A stretch of 36,882 bases of DNA from Pseudomonadota bacterium. Its GTDB lineage: Bacteria > Pseudomonadota > Gammaproteobacteria > Burkholderiales > Casimicrobiaceae. A program made the position numbers and the translations under genes. The notes beneath the pieces were generated by a model. It did no database searches and had not been told where the DNA came from. It saw only the letters and a list, made by a program, of their open reading frames with translations. Of this stretch, positions 1 to 7,489 are shown in pieces. The first letter of the stretch is position 1. Each line of letters opens with the position of its first letter. The stretch is from NCBI GenBank assembly GCA_018241785.1, contig JAFEDF010000042.1, forward strand, positions 1 through 36,882, read 5' to 3'.

Positions 1-56
1 ACCGTGACGCGCGAGTTCGGCTGCGGAACGCAGCCGGTGTTTGAGCCCGTCACGGT
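1..56. other. Nested inverted repeats at the window edge
   Basis: A 9-bp outer arm (1-9, ACCGTGACG) is complementary to 48-56. It encloses an 8-bp stem with a GAA loop (18-36, CGGCTGCG/CGCAGCCG). No T-tract follows on either strand. It could be a transcript-end structure for a gene to the left or a small intergenic repeat. The neighbouring gene lies outside the window, so its role cannot be settled. Confidence 0.35.
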
Positions 57-142
57 ACCGCGCTCCCTCGGCCTTCGCGGTCGAACTCGCGCGCCGGAGC
101 ATTCCCACCGCTTCCCACCGCTTCCCGGCGCGGCCGATCGCT

Positions 143-165
143 GAAACAGGGGCCGTTCCCGTTTC
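143..165 (-). terminator. Possible phaC terminator hairpin
   Basis: Read on the minus strand, GAAACGGG and CCTGTTTC form an 8-bp stem (one G-T pair) around a 7-base loop, starting 11 bases beyond the phaC stop codon. There is no good U-tract after it, so termination would be weak or Rho-assisted. The position just after the stop is the main argument. The rest of 1-176 shows no gene, only three near-copies of a CTTCCCACCG-like 10-mer around 100-127. Confidence 0.35.
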
Positions 166-176
166 GCACAGCTTCC

Positions 177-2084
177 TTAGTCGGCATCGGCGCGAAGCTT
201 CGCATACGAGCCGGGGGCATCCTCGAGCACGGCGAGCCTGCCCTTGCCGGGCACGCGCGCGGGCACTTCGCGGCCGAGCTCGCCCTCGATCCACCGGCGC
301 CAGTCGAGCCACCACGAACCCTCGTGCTGGTCGGCAGCGGCGAGCCACGCGTCGGCCGACGCGGCATCGGCGGTGTTGGTCCAGTAGCCGTATTTCTTCG
401 CCGCCGGCGGATTGATCATGCCGGCGATGTGCCCCGATCCCGACAGCACGAAGCGCGACTGACCTTTCATGAGCCGCGGCCCGAGCCAGGTGGTCTTCCA
501 CGGCGCGATGTGGTCCTCGATCGCCGACACGAAATAGGTCGGGACGGTCACCTTCGAGAGGTCGATCGGCACTCCGGCGAGCGTGATCCCGCCGGGCTCG
601 CGCAGCCGGTTTTTCAGGTACATGTTGCGCAGGTAGAAGCTGTGCATCTTCGCCGGCATCCGCGTCGAGTCGACGTTCCAGTGCAGCAGGTCGAACGGGA
701 ACGGGTCGCGGCCGAGCAGGTAGTTGTTGATCACGAACGACCAGATGAGGTCGTTCGCGCGCAGCGAATTGAACGTGTTCGCCATCTCGCTGCCTTCGAG
801 ATAGCCGCGCTCCTTCATCCTCTTCTCGAGCGAGCCGATGCGCTCCTCGTCGATGAACACCTCGAGCTCGCCGGGTGCGCTGAAATCGATCAGCGCCGTC
901 ATGAAGGTGGCGCTCGCGATCCGCTTCTGCTTCTTCGCGGCGAGCCAGCCGAGCGTAGCGGCGAGGAGCGTCCCGCCGAGGCAGTAGCCGACGACGTTCG
1001 CGTCGGCCTCGCCGGTCGCCTTCTCGATCGCGTCGAGCGCCGCGAGCGGGCCGTCGGCGAGGTAGTCCTCGAAGTCCTTGTGCGCGAGGCGGGCGTCGGG
1101 GTTCACCCACGAGATCACGAACACCGTGAGGCCCTCGCCGACCGCCCAGCGGATGAACGAGTTCTTCTCGCGCAGGTCGAGGATGTAGTACTTGTTGATC
1201 CACGGCGGAATGATCAGCAGCGGGCGCTTCCACTGCTTCTTCGTCGCGGGCTCGTACTGGATGAGCTGCATCAGCTCGTTCTGGAACACGACCTTGCCCG
1301 GCGTCGTGGCGATGTTGACGCCGAGCTCGAAGGCCTTCGAGTCGGTCATCGAGATCCTGAGCTGGCCGTTGCCGCGCTCGATGTCGTCGAGCAGATGGTT
1401 GAGCCCGCGCACCAGGTTCTGGCCGCCGCTCGCCACCGTCTCGCGGAACACCTCCGGGTTGGTGAGCGCGAAGTTGGACGGCGCCAGCGCGTCGATGTAC
1501 TGGCGCGTGAAGAAATCGATCCGCTTCCTCGCGTGCTCGGGAATGCCTTCGACGCTCGCCACCTGCGAGTGCAGCCACCGCGCGGCGATCAGGTAGGACT
1601 GCTTGACGTAGTCGAACAGCACGTGCTCCTGCCAGCCGGCATCCTTGAAGCGCTTGTCGCCCTTGGCGGGCTCCGCCACCGGGACCGCCGGGGCGCCGAG
1701 CATGCGCAGCATCGACGATTGCCACAGCGACATGTAGTCGCGCCACAGGCCGAGCTGGGCCTCGGCGAGCCGCGCCGGGTTGGCGAGCATCTTCGACGTG
1801 AGCTCCATGAACGCCTTGCCGACGCCGAGCTCGTCGCTCGGCACCGCCGCGCGCTGCCCCGCGTTGCGCGCCGCGAACTCGCCGATCAGCTTGGCGCTCT
1901 TCTCGGCTGCGGTCGCGAGCGATTCGGCGAAGGCGATCGGGTCGTAGGTCGACCCCGGCGCCGCGGAGTGGCCCGCGGTGGCCGGCTGCGACCCCTCCTT
2001 CGGCGCGGGTTGCGGCGGTTCCGGTGGTGCGCTGCGGCGGGAACGTGCCTGGCTGGAGCGGGGAGTCGCGCTGGGACTGGTCAT
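177..2084 (-). CDS. phaC: Class I poly(3-hydroxyalkanoate) synthase PhaC
   Basis: Polymerises (R)-3-hydroxyacyl-CoA, usually 3-hydroxybutyryl-CoA, into PHA granules in the cytoplasm. The 635-residue product has the PhaC N-terminal domain (about 85-260) and an alpha/beta-hydrolase domain. The catalytic triad is visible: C368 in the lipase-like box GYCLGG, D524 in AIEDHIAPW and H552 in SGSGHIAGMINPP. Its length and the absence of a partner subunit gene fit class I. The first 45 or so residues are a Ser/Pro/Ala-rich, probably disordered extension. The start at 2084 is the only sensible one, but no Shine-Dalgarno is seen (CTCCTCCTCCG lies before the ATG). The metallo-hydrolase gene ends 39 bp upstream on the same strand. 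No phaA, phaB or phasin is adjacent, although an acetyl-CoA acetyltransferase lies at 5400. Confidence 0.96.
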   Translation of the reverse strand: MTSPSATPRSSQARSRRSAPPEPPQPAPKEGSQPATAGHSAAPGSTYDPIAFAESLATAAEKSAKLIGEFAARNAGQRAAVPSDELGVGKAFMELTSKMLANPARLAEAQLGLWRDYMSLWQSSMLRMLGAPAVPVAEPAKGDKRFKDAGWQEHVLFDYVKQSYLIAARWLHSQVASVEGIPEHARKRIDFFTRQYIDALAPSNFALTNPEVFRETVASGGQNLVRGLNHLLDDIERGNGQLRISMTDSKAFELGVNIATTPGKVVFQNELMQLIQYEPATKKQWKRPLLIIPPWINKYYILDLREKNSFIRWAVGEGLTVFVISWVNPDARLAHKDFEDYLADGPLAALDAIEKATGEADANVVGYCLGGTLLAATLGWLAAKKQKRIASATFMTALIDFSAPGELEVFIDEERIGSLEKRMKERGYLEGSEMANTFNSLRANDLIWSFVINNYLLGRDPFPFDLLHWNVDSTRMPAKMHSFYLRNMYLKNRLREPGGITLAGVPIDLSKVTVPTYFVSAIEDHIAPWKTTWLGPRLMKGQSRFVLSGSGHIAGMINPPAAKKYGYWTNTADAASADAWLAAADQHEGSWWLDWRRWIEGELGREVPARVPGKGRLAVLEDAPGSYAKLRADAD

Positions 2085-2120
2085 CGGAGGAGGAGTCGAG
2101 GTCGGCGGGGACAGTCGTGC

Positions 2121-2126
2121 ATTCTA
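2121..2126 (-). promoter_or_regulatory. Possible phaC -10 element (TAGAAT)
   Basis: TAGAAT (5 of 6 to the sigma70 -10 consensus) lies 36 bp before the phaC start codon and overlaps the stop of the upstream hydrolase gene. No good -35 is visible 16-18 bp upstream. The same hexamer stands before purE and before the O-antigen ligase gene. If used, phaC has its own promoter with a leader of about 30 nt. Confidence 0.3.
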
Positions 2127-3143
2127 CGCGGCGAAGCGGATCGCTCCGTCGGCGGCGACGAGGCGCTCGGCGCGGCCGATTTGCCACAGGTGATTGAGGT
2201 GGGCAATCGCTTCTCCCATCGCGAAGAAGCGCTGCTGCAGGTCGAGCGTGCGCCGGAACAGGACCGGGATCACGTCTTCGGCCGACTGCGGTGCCGCGGC
2301 TGCAGCGAGCGCGGCAGACAACTCGTCGAGGCGCAACCGATGATGCTCGCCGAGCGCGCCGACGCGGTCGCCGATCCCGCGGAATGGGACCCCGTGCGAA
2401 GGCAGCACCAGCGTGTCGGCGGGCAGCGCCTCGAAGCGCGCGATCGAAGCGAGGAAGCGCGCCACCGGGTCGGCATCGGGCTCGCCCGCCCAGACCGAGA
2501 CGTTGGTCGAGATCCGCGGCAGCAGCATGTCCCCGGAAATGAGCAGCGCCGCGTCCGTGCAGGCGAGGGCCGCATGCTCGGGCGAGTGCCCGTAGCCCGC
2601 GACGACGCGCCAGGCGCGGCCGGCGAGTGCGAGTTCGTCGCCGTCGACGATGCGCTCGAACGTGTGCGGCGCCTCGGGGACGCCGCGATGGTACTGGTTG
2701 CCGCGCGCGGCGAGTGCCGCGAGATGCTCGCCGCTCATCCCGTGGCGGGCGAAGAGCCCGCCGGCATCCGCCGGACCGAGCCCGGCGGCGCCGGCGATCA
2801 TCGCGTGCGCGGCCATGAACTCCGCATAGGTCATCGTGACCTTCGAGCCGAAGTGCGAGGCGAGCCACTCTGCGTTGCCGAGGTGGTCAGGGTGGCAGTG
2901 CGTCGCGACGATGCGCACGGTCTTCGCGCCGGCGAGGGCACCGCTGAAATGGCGCGACCAGATCTCGCGCGTGACGGTGTCGCCGTAACCGCAGTCGACG
3001 AGCGCGACGTCGCCGCCGTCGCGAAGCAGCCAGAGGTTCACGTGATCGAGCGCGAACGGCAGCGGCATGCGCAGCCAGAGCACGCCCGGCGCGACCTCGA
3101 CGACCCGCCCGGGGGCAGGCGGCGCGGTCGGCAGCAGGTCCAT
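2124..3143 (-). CDS. Metallo-beta-lactamase-fold hydrolase (LACTB2/glyoxalase II-like)
   Basis: A 339-residue MBL-superfamily protein. The zinc motif HxHxDH is seen as THCHPDHLG, and further metal ligands are probable at GYGHSPEH and SHGVPF. The C-terminal 80 or so residues (HRLRLDEL onward) look like the winged-helix tail of LACTB2-type enzymes. Family members hydrolyse thioesters, lactones or nucleic acids; the substrate here is not known. I chose ATG 3143 over the in-frame ATG at 3305 because the family homology begins just after MDLLPTAPP and the longer version would run into the regulator gene. It is divergent from the liuR-like gene and lies upstream of phaC on the same strand, so hydrolysis of an acyl-CoA-like thioester is possible but unproven. 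Confidence 0.88.
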   Translation of the reverse strand: MDLLPTAPPAPGRVVEVAPGVLWLRMPLPFALDHVNLWLLRDGGDVALVDCGYGDTVTREIWSRHFSGALAGAKTVRIVATHCHPDHLGNAEWLASHFGSKVTMTYAEFMAAHAMIAGAAGLGPADAGGLFARHGMSGEHLAALAARGNQYHRGVPEAPHTFERIVDGDELALAGRAWRVVAGYGHSPEHAALACTDAALLISGDMLLPRISTNVSVWAGEPDADPVARFLASIARFEALPADTLVLPSHGVPFRGIGDRVGALGEHHRLRLDELSAALAAAAAPQSAEDVIPVLFRRTLDLQQRFFAMGEAIAHLNHLWQIGRAERLVAADGAIRFAA

Positions 3144-3172
3144 GGCGCTATGGTATCGTGACAGACGAACCG

Positions 3173-3192
3173 CGCGCGCCGCGCGGCGCGCG
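3173..3192. promoter_or_regulatory. 20-bp perfect GC palindrome between divergent genes
   Basis: CGCGCGCC-GCGC-GGCGCGCG is a perfect 20-bp palindrome in the 98-bp gap between the metallo-hydrolase (minus) and the MerR regulator (plus). It could be an operator or just a by-product of CG-rich sequence. No copy of the LiuR-like operator is seen in this gap. Confidence 0.2.
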
Positions 3193-3241
3193 ATCCCGCC
3201 GCGCGAGCGGGCCGACTTCCGGGACGGCACCCTCGAACGCC

Positions 3242-3685
3242 ATGCCTGCAAGACCTCGCACCATCCACGCATCGTCGCCGCGTGCGGCGACCTACTCGAT
3301 CTCACAGCTTGCGCGCGAGTTCGCGCTCACCACGCGGGCGATCCGCTTCTACGAGGACAGCGGACTCATCGCGCCGGCACGGGCCGGGCGCGCGCGCGTC
3401 TACGGCGAACGCGAACGCGTGCGCATCAAGCTGATCCTGCGAGGCAAGCGCCTCGGCCTTGCGCTCTCGGAGATCGGCGAGCTCCTCGATCTCTACGAAG
3501 TGCGGCGCAACGAGCGCGCACAGCTCGCAGCGTTCCTCGAGCTCCTCGCCGAGCGCCGGCGCAGGCTGCTGCAGCAGCGCGAGGACATCGAGATCGTGCT
3601 CTCCGAGATCGAAGGCATCGAGCGCGAGTGCCGGCGGCGCCTCGCGGGTGCAGCTTCTGGCGCCGGAGTCCCGGCGTCTGGTTGA
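3242..3685 (+). CDS. liuR: MerR-family regulator, LiuR-like
   Basis: A 147-residue MerR-family transcription factor, predicted to control the leucine/isovalerate genes that follow. The winged HTH spans about residues 17-85 (YSISQLAREFALTTRAIRFYEDSGLI, the family signature). A long helical dimerisation segment follows (about 88-135, rich in Glu/Arg/Leu). There is no cysteine metal-binding site like that of MerR, ZntR or CueR, so an acyl-CoA ligand is more likely. ATG 3242 was chosen over the in-frame ATG at 3158 because the longer version only adds Arg/Pro-rich sequence. The stop codon touches the 16-bp operator that precedes the thioesterase gene. The name rests on family signature plus gene context. 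Confidence 0.85.
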   Translation: MPARPRTIHASSPRAATYSISQLAREFALTTRAIRFYEDSGLIAPARAGRARVYGERERVRIKLILRGKRLGLALSEIGELLDLYEVRRNERAQLAAFLELLAERRRRLLQQREDIEIVLSEIEGIERECRRRLAGAASGAGVPASG

Positions 3686-3711
3686 CGTTTACGTAAACGT
3701 AATGTCACAAT
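3682..3711 (+). promoter_or_regulatory. Promoter of the liu operon
   Basis: TTGACG (3682-3687, 5 of 6 to the -35 consensus) and CACAAT (3706-3711, 4 of 6 to the -10) are 18 bp apart, and the palindromic operator fills most of the spacer. This layout, with the operator between -35 and -10, is that of MerR-family-controlled promoters. Transcription would start near 3718, about 14 nt before the thioesterase ATG. The -35 overlaps the last codons of the regulator gene. Confidence 0.6.
3685..3700. promoter_or_regulatory. Palindromic operator, probable LiuR site
   Basis: ACGTTTACGTAAACGT is a perfect 16-bp palindrome and stands out against the GC-rich background. Its first base is the last base of the regulator's TGA. 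LiuR sites described in proteobacteria are, from memory, ACGT/AACGT-rich palindromes, which fits. Position inside the spacer of the operon promoter supports direct control by the adjacent MerR protein. Confidence 0.7.
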
Positions 3712-3731
3712 CGCGCCTGGAGACGGAAGCG

Positions 3732-4190
3732 ATGACGGGGCAGGCACGCTTCGAGCCGGCGTTTGCCGGATATGCCGCGCGCGTGCGCGAGAGTTTCGCG
3801 AAGCAGGGCGCGATGGCGCTCGTCGGCGCCGTGCTCGACGCGGTCGGCCCCGGCGGGTGCTCGATCTCGCTCGTTCCGCGCGAAGCGCTGTCGCAACAGC
3901 ACGGCTACGTCCACGCCGGGATCGTCGCGACGATCGTCGACTCGGCGGGCGGATACGCGGCTTACACGCTCGTTCCGGAGGACAGCACGGTGCTGACGGT
4001 CGAGTTCAAGCTGAACCTGCTCGCCCCCGCGACGGGTGAGCGGGTGGTCGCCGACGGCTCGGTCGTCAAGGCGGGGCGCACGCTGGTCGTCACCCGCGGC
4101 GAAGTCCACGCCGAGCGCGCCGGGACGCGCACGCTCGTCGCCCTCATGCAGCAGACGATCATGGTGTTGCGCGGCCGGGCCGAGGCCTGA
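3732..4190 (+). CDS. PaaI-family hotdog-fold acyl-CoA thioesterase
   Basis: A 152-residue single hotdog domain. The PaaI/4HBT signature is visible as [20 protein letters not shown], where the HxG and the following Asp shape the active site. Such enzymes hydrolyse acyl-CoA thioesters and free trapped CoA. First gene of the liu operon, 29 bp before liuA, so it may relieve build-up of isovaleryl-CoA or methylcrotonyl-CoA; the substrate is inferred only. ATG 3732 is preferred over ATG 3702 because 3702 lies inside the promoter, and GGAG at 3719-3722 sits 9 bp before 3732. Confidence 0.88.
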   Translation: MTGQARFEPAFAGYAARVRESFAKQGAMALVGAVLDAVGPGGCSISLVPREALSQQHGYVHAGIVATIVDSAGGYAAYTLVPEDSTVLTVEFKLNLLAPATGERVVADGSVVKAGRTLVVTRGEVHAERAGTRTLVALMQQTIMVLRGRAEA

Positions 4191-4219
4191 TCCCGTCCAA
4201 CCGTACTCCGGGGAACGCG

Positions 4220-5386
4220 ATGAAGAGCTGGCCCTCCCTCGAATTCGATCTCGGCGAGACGATCGACATGTTGCGCGAGTCGGTGCATGCGTTCGCGGCC
4301 GCCGAGATCGCTCCGCGCGCGGCGGCGATCGACCGAGACAACGCGTTTCCATCGGACCTCTGGCGAAAGCTCGGCGACATGGGGCTCCTCGGCATCACCG
4401 TCGAGGAGGCACAGGGCGGCGCCGGGCTCGGCTACCTCGCCCACATCGTCGCGATGGAGGAGATCTCGCGTGCGTCGGCGGCGGTGGGCCTCTCCTACGG
4501 CGCGCACTCGAATCTCTGCGTCAACCAGATCCGCCGCAACGGCTCGGATGCGCAGCGCACGAAATACCTGCCGAAGCTCATCTCGGGCGAGCACGTCGGC
4601 GCGCTCGCGATGAGCGAGCCCGGATCGGGCTCGGACGTCGTCTCGATGCGGCTTCGCGCCGAGCGCCGGAGCGGCGGCTGGGCGCTCACCGGCAACAAGA
4701 TGTGGATCACCAACGGCCCCGACGCCGACACCCTCGTCGTCTACGCGAAGACCGACCCCGCCGCGGGGCCGCGGGGCATCACCGCGTTCATCGTCGAGAA
4801 GGGAATGAAGGGCTTCTCGACCGCGCAGAAGCTCGACAAGCTCGGCATGCGCGGCTCGAACACCTGCGAGCTCGTCTTCGACGACTGCCTGGTCCCCGAG
4901 GCGAACGTGCTCGGCGCGGTCGGGCGCGGCGTCAACGTGCTGATGAGCGGGCTCGACTACGAGCGCGCGGTGCTCGCCGGCGGCTCGCTCGGCATCATGG
5001 CGGCGTGCCTCGATGCGGTGCTGCCTTACCTGCACGAGCGCAGCCAGTTCGGGCAGCCGATCGGCGAGTTCCAGCTGATGCAGGGCAAGCTCGCCGACAT
5101 GTACACGACGATGAACGCCTGCCGCGCCTACGTCTACGCGGTCGGCCGGGCCTGCGATCGCGGCGAGACGACGCGCAAGGATGCCGCCGGAGCGATTCTC
5201 TACGCCGCCGAGAAGGCGACGTGGATGGCGGGCGAGGCGATCCAGTGCCTCGGCGGCAACGGCTACATCAACGAGTTCCCCACCGGGCGCCTGTGGCGCG
5301 ACGCCAAGCTCTATGAGATCGGCGCCGGCACCTCGGAGATCCGCCGCATGCTGATCGGGCGTGAACTCTTCGACCAGACGAAATGA
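4220..5386 (+). CDS. liuA: Isovaleryl-CoA dehydrogenase LiuA
   Basis: FAD flavoprotein that oxidises isovaleryl-CoA to 3-methylcrotonyl-CoA in leucine breakdown, passing electrons to ETF. It is 388 residues, the usual acyl-CoA dehydrogenase length. The signatures [12 protein letters not shown] (128-139) and [20 protein letters not shown] (342-361) are seen. The catalytic base is at the position peculiar to isovaleryl-CoA dehydrogenases, E248 in [12 protein letters not shown]. The site used by most other family members reads [12 protein letters not shown], with Gly in place of the catalytic Glu. This pattern separates it from the general acyl-CoA dehydrogenase at 8187. GGGGAA precedes the ATG. 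Confidence 0.96.
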   Translation: MKSWPSLEFDLGETIDMLRESVHAFAAAEIAPRAAAIDRDNAFPSDLWRKLGDMGLLGITVEEAQGGAGLGYLAHIVAMEEISRASAAVGLSYGAHSNLCVNQIRRNGSDAQRTKYLPKLISGEHVGALAMSEPGSGSDVVSMRLRAERRSGGWALTGNKMWITNGPDADTLVVYAKTDPAAGPRGITAFIVEKGMKGFSTAQKLDKLGMRGSNTCELVFDDCLVPEANVLGAVGRGVNVLMSGLDYERAVLAGGSLGIMAACLDAVLPYLHERSQFGQPIGEFQLMQGKLADMYTTMNACRAYVYAVGRACDRGETTRKDAAGAILYAAEKATWMAGEAIQCLGGNGYINEFPTGRLWRDAKLYEIGAGTSEIRRMLIGRELFDQTK

Positions 5387-5399
5387 GCGAGGTCACACG

Positions 5400-6587
5400 A
5401 TGAACAGCGATCCGATCGTCATCGCCGGTGCGGCGCGTACGCCGATCGGCGGCTTCCAGGGCGTGTTCGCGCCGCTCGCCGCGAGCGAACTCGGCGCGGT
5501 CGCGATCAGGGCTGCGGTCGAGCGCGCGGGGGTCGCACCCGCCGACGTCGGCAAGACGATCTTCGGCTGCGTGCTGCCTGCGGGCCAGGGACAGGCGCCG
5601 GCACGGCAGGCGTCGCTCAAGGCGGGCCTGCCGCTCGCCACCGGGTGCACGACGGTCAACAAGATGTGCGGCTCGGCGATGGAGGCCGCGATCCTCGCGC
5701 ACGACGCCCTTCTCGCGGGCTCGGTCGACATCGTCGTCGCGGGCGGCATGGAGAGCATGACCAACGCGCCCTACCTGATGCCGAAGGCCCGCGCCGGCTA
5801 CCGGATGGGTCATCAGACGGTCTACGACCACATGTTCCAGGACGGCCTCGAGGACGCCTACGACAAGGGGCGGCTGATGGGCACCTTCGCCGAGGATTGC
5901 GCCGCGAGCTTCCATTTCACGCGCGAGGCGCAAGACGAGTTCGCGCGCGCCTCGCTCGCGCGTGCGCTCGCGGCGAACCAGGACGGCACCTTCGCGTGGG
6001 AGATGGCGCCGGTCACCGTCACCGGCCGCAAGGGCGAGTTGCGCGTCGACCAGGACGAGCAGCCGGCGAAAGCCGCTCCGGAGAAGATCGCGACGCTGAA
6101 GCCGGCATTTCGCAAGGACGGGACGGTGACGGCGGCGAACTCGAGCTCGATCTCGGACGGCGCAGCGGCGCTCGTGCTGATGCGCCGCTCGACCGCCGCG
6201 GCGCGCGGCATCGTGCCGCTCGCGACGATCGTCGCGCACGCGACGCATTCGCAGGAGCCGGCGCTCTTCACCACCGCCCCGGTGGGTGCGATCGAGAAGC
6301 TCTACCGCAAGGCCGGCTGGTCGACCCGCGACGTCGACCTTTTCGAGATCAACGAGGCCTTCGCCGTCGTGGCGATGGCGGCGATGAAGGAGCACGGCAT
6401 CGCGCATGACCGCGTGAACGTCCACGGCGGAGCGTGCGCGCTCGGCCACCCGATCGGCGCGTCGGGCGCGCGCATCGTGGTGACGCTGCTCGGCGCGCTG
6501 AGGAAGCACGGCGGGAGGCGCGGCGTCGCGGCGCTGTGCATCGGCGGCGGCGAGGCGACGGCGCTCGCGGTCGAACTCGCGCGCTGA
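5400..6587 (+). CDS. Acetyl-CoA C-acetyltransferase (thiolase)
   Basis: A 395-residue thiolase that condenses two acetyl-CoA to acetoacetyl-CoA or cleaves acetoacetyl-CoA. The active site is complete: C90 in NKMCGSAMEA, H350 in GHPIGASGAR and C380 in CIGGGEATAL. The start is 13 bp after liuA, with GAGG before ATG 5400. In this operon it most likely handles acetoacetyl-CoA derived from the acetoacetate released by HMG-CoA lyase. It could also feed phaC, which has no phaA-type neighbour of its own. Similar genes are called atoB or phaA; the sequence alone does not decide. Confidence 0.94.
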   Translation: MNSDPIVIAGAARTPIGGFQGVFAPLAASELGAVAIRAAVERAGVAPADVGKTIFGCVLPAGQGQAPARQASLKAGLPLATGCTTVNKMCGSAMEAAILAHDALLAGSVDIVVAGGMESMTNAPYLMPKARAGYRMGHQTVYDHMFQDGLEDAYDKGRLMGTFAEDCAASFHFTREAQDEFARASLARALAANQDGTFAWEMAPVTVTGRKGELRVDQDEQPAKAAPEKIATLKPAFRKDGTVTAANSSSISDGAAALVLMRRSTAAARGIVPLATIVAHATHSQEPALFTTAPVGAIEKLYRKAGWSTRDVDLFEINEAFAVVAMAAMKEHGIAHDRVNVHGGACALGHPIGASGARIVVTLLGALRKHGGRRGVAALCIGGGEATALAVELAR

Positions 6588-6604
6588 ACGCAGTCGCGAC
6601 CGCG

Positions 6605-7489
6605 ATGAGCCGAACCGCGCTGCCGCCGTTCCCCATCGTCGTCGGCTGCCCGCGCTCGGGGACGTCGCTCCTCGCCGTCATGCTCGACAGCCATCCGGGC
6701 CTTGCGATCCCGCCGGAGACGGCGTTCCTGAAGTACCTGCCAGGGATTTCCGGCGACGTCGAGTCGCTGCGCCGCCGTTTCGTCGAGCTCGTCACGGCCG
6801 ATCGCACGCCTCTCTCCAACTGGTCGGACTTCGGTCTCGATCGCGAAGCGTTCGAGGCGCGCATCGCAGCGGTCGCCCCGTTCACGCTCGCCGGCGCCGC
6901 GCGGGCGTTCTATGCGATGTACGCCGAGGCACAGGGCAAGCATCGCTCGGGGGAGAAGACCCCCGACAACATCTTCGTCATGCGCGAACTCGCGGCGCTG
7001 ATGCCCGAGATCCACTATCTGCACGTGATCCGAGACCCGCGCGATACGGTGCTGTCGTGGCGCAAGACCTGGTTCGCGCCGAGCCAGGACTGCGCTGCGC
7101 TCGGTGCCGCGTGGCAGCAGCACGTCGCCATCGGCCGCACCGCGGGCGCGGCGGTTGCGCACTACCACGAGCTTCGCTACGAGGACCTCGTCTTGCATCC
7201 CGAAGTCGAGCTGCCGCGCATCTGCGCGTTCCTCGAGCTCGAGTATTCGCCGCGGATGCTCGATTTCACCGCGCAGGGTGCGGCACGCATCGCGCGCCTC
7301 AAGGGGCGCAGGCATGTGAGCGGACGCATGGTCGAGCGCGAGGACCGCACGCGCATCCACGAGAGGCTCGTGCTCCCCCCGCAGCGCGACCGTATCGGCG
7401 TCTGGCGGCGCGAGATGTCGGCTGCCGACCGCGCGGCGGTCGAGCTTGCGGCGGGACCGCTCCTCGCCTCTCTCGGGTATTCGCGATGA
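6605..7489 (+). CDS. PAPS-dependent sulfotransferase family protein
   Basis: A 294-residue sulfotransferase-fold protein. The 5'-phosphosulfate loop is seen near the N-terminus (PRSGTS, 16-21) and the 3'-phosphate motif at 143-152 (RDPRDTVLSW). It resembles the bacterial families that sulfate lipids, glycans or small molecules; the acceptor is unknown. It starts 17 bp after the thiolase, and its stop overlaps the exporter's start by 4 bp, so the two are probably translated together. A sulfotransferase is not part of the known leucine pathway. I chose ATG 6605 because the upstream in-frame sequence lies inside the thiolase gene and looks like shadow sequence. Confidence 0.85.
   Translation: MSRTALPPFPIVVGCPRSGTSLLAVMLDSHPGLAIPPETAFLKYLPGISGDVESLRRRFVELVTADRTPLSNWSDFGLDREAFEARIAAVAPFTLAGAARAFYAMYAEAQGKHRSGEKTPDNIFVMRELAALMPEIHYLHVIRDPRDTVLSWRKTWFAPSQDCAALGAAWQQHVAIGRTAGAAVAHYHELRYEDLVLHPEVELPRICAFLELEYSPRMLDFTAQGAARIARLKGRRHVSGRMVEREDRTRIHERLVLPPQRDRIGVWRREMSAADRAAVELAAGPLLASLGYSR

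Noticed and set aside
1..56. Hairpins at the window start considered as part of a tRNA
   Set aside because: No cloverleaf, no T-loop sequence and no acceptor stem geometry could be fitted.
324..3161. Very long plus-strand ORF (945 codons) opposite phaC and the metallo-hydrolase
   Set aside because: Arg/Val/Glu-rich translation with no domain; it mirrors the real genes on the other strand, as is common in GC-rich DNA.
3702..3731. Earlier ATG (3702) for the thioesterase
   Set aside because: It lies between the operator and the -10 element, before the predicted transcription start, and has no ribosome site.
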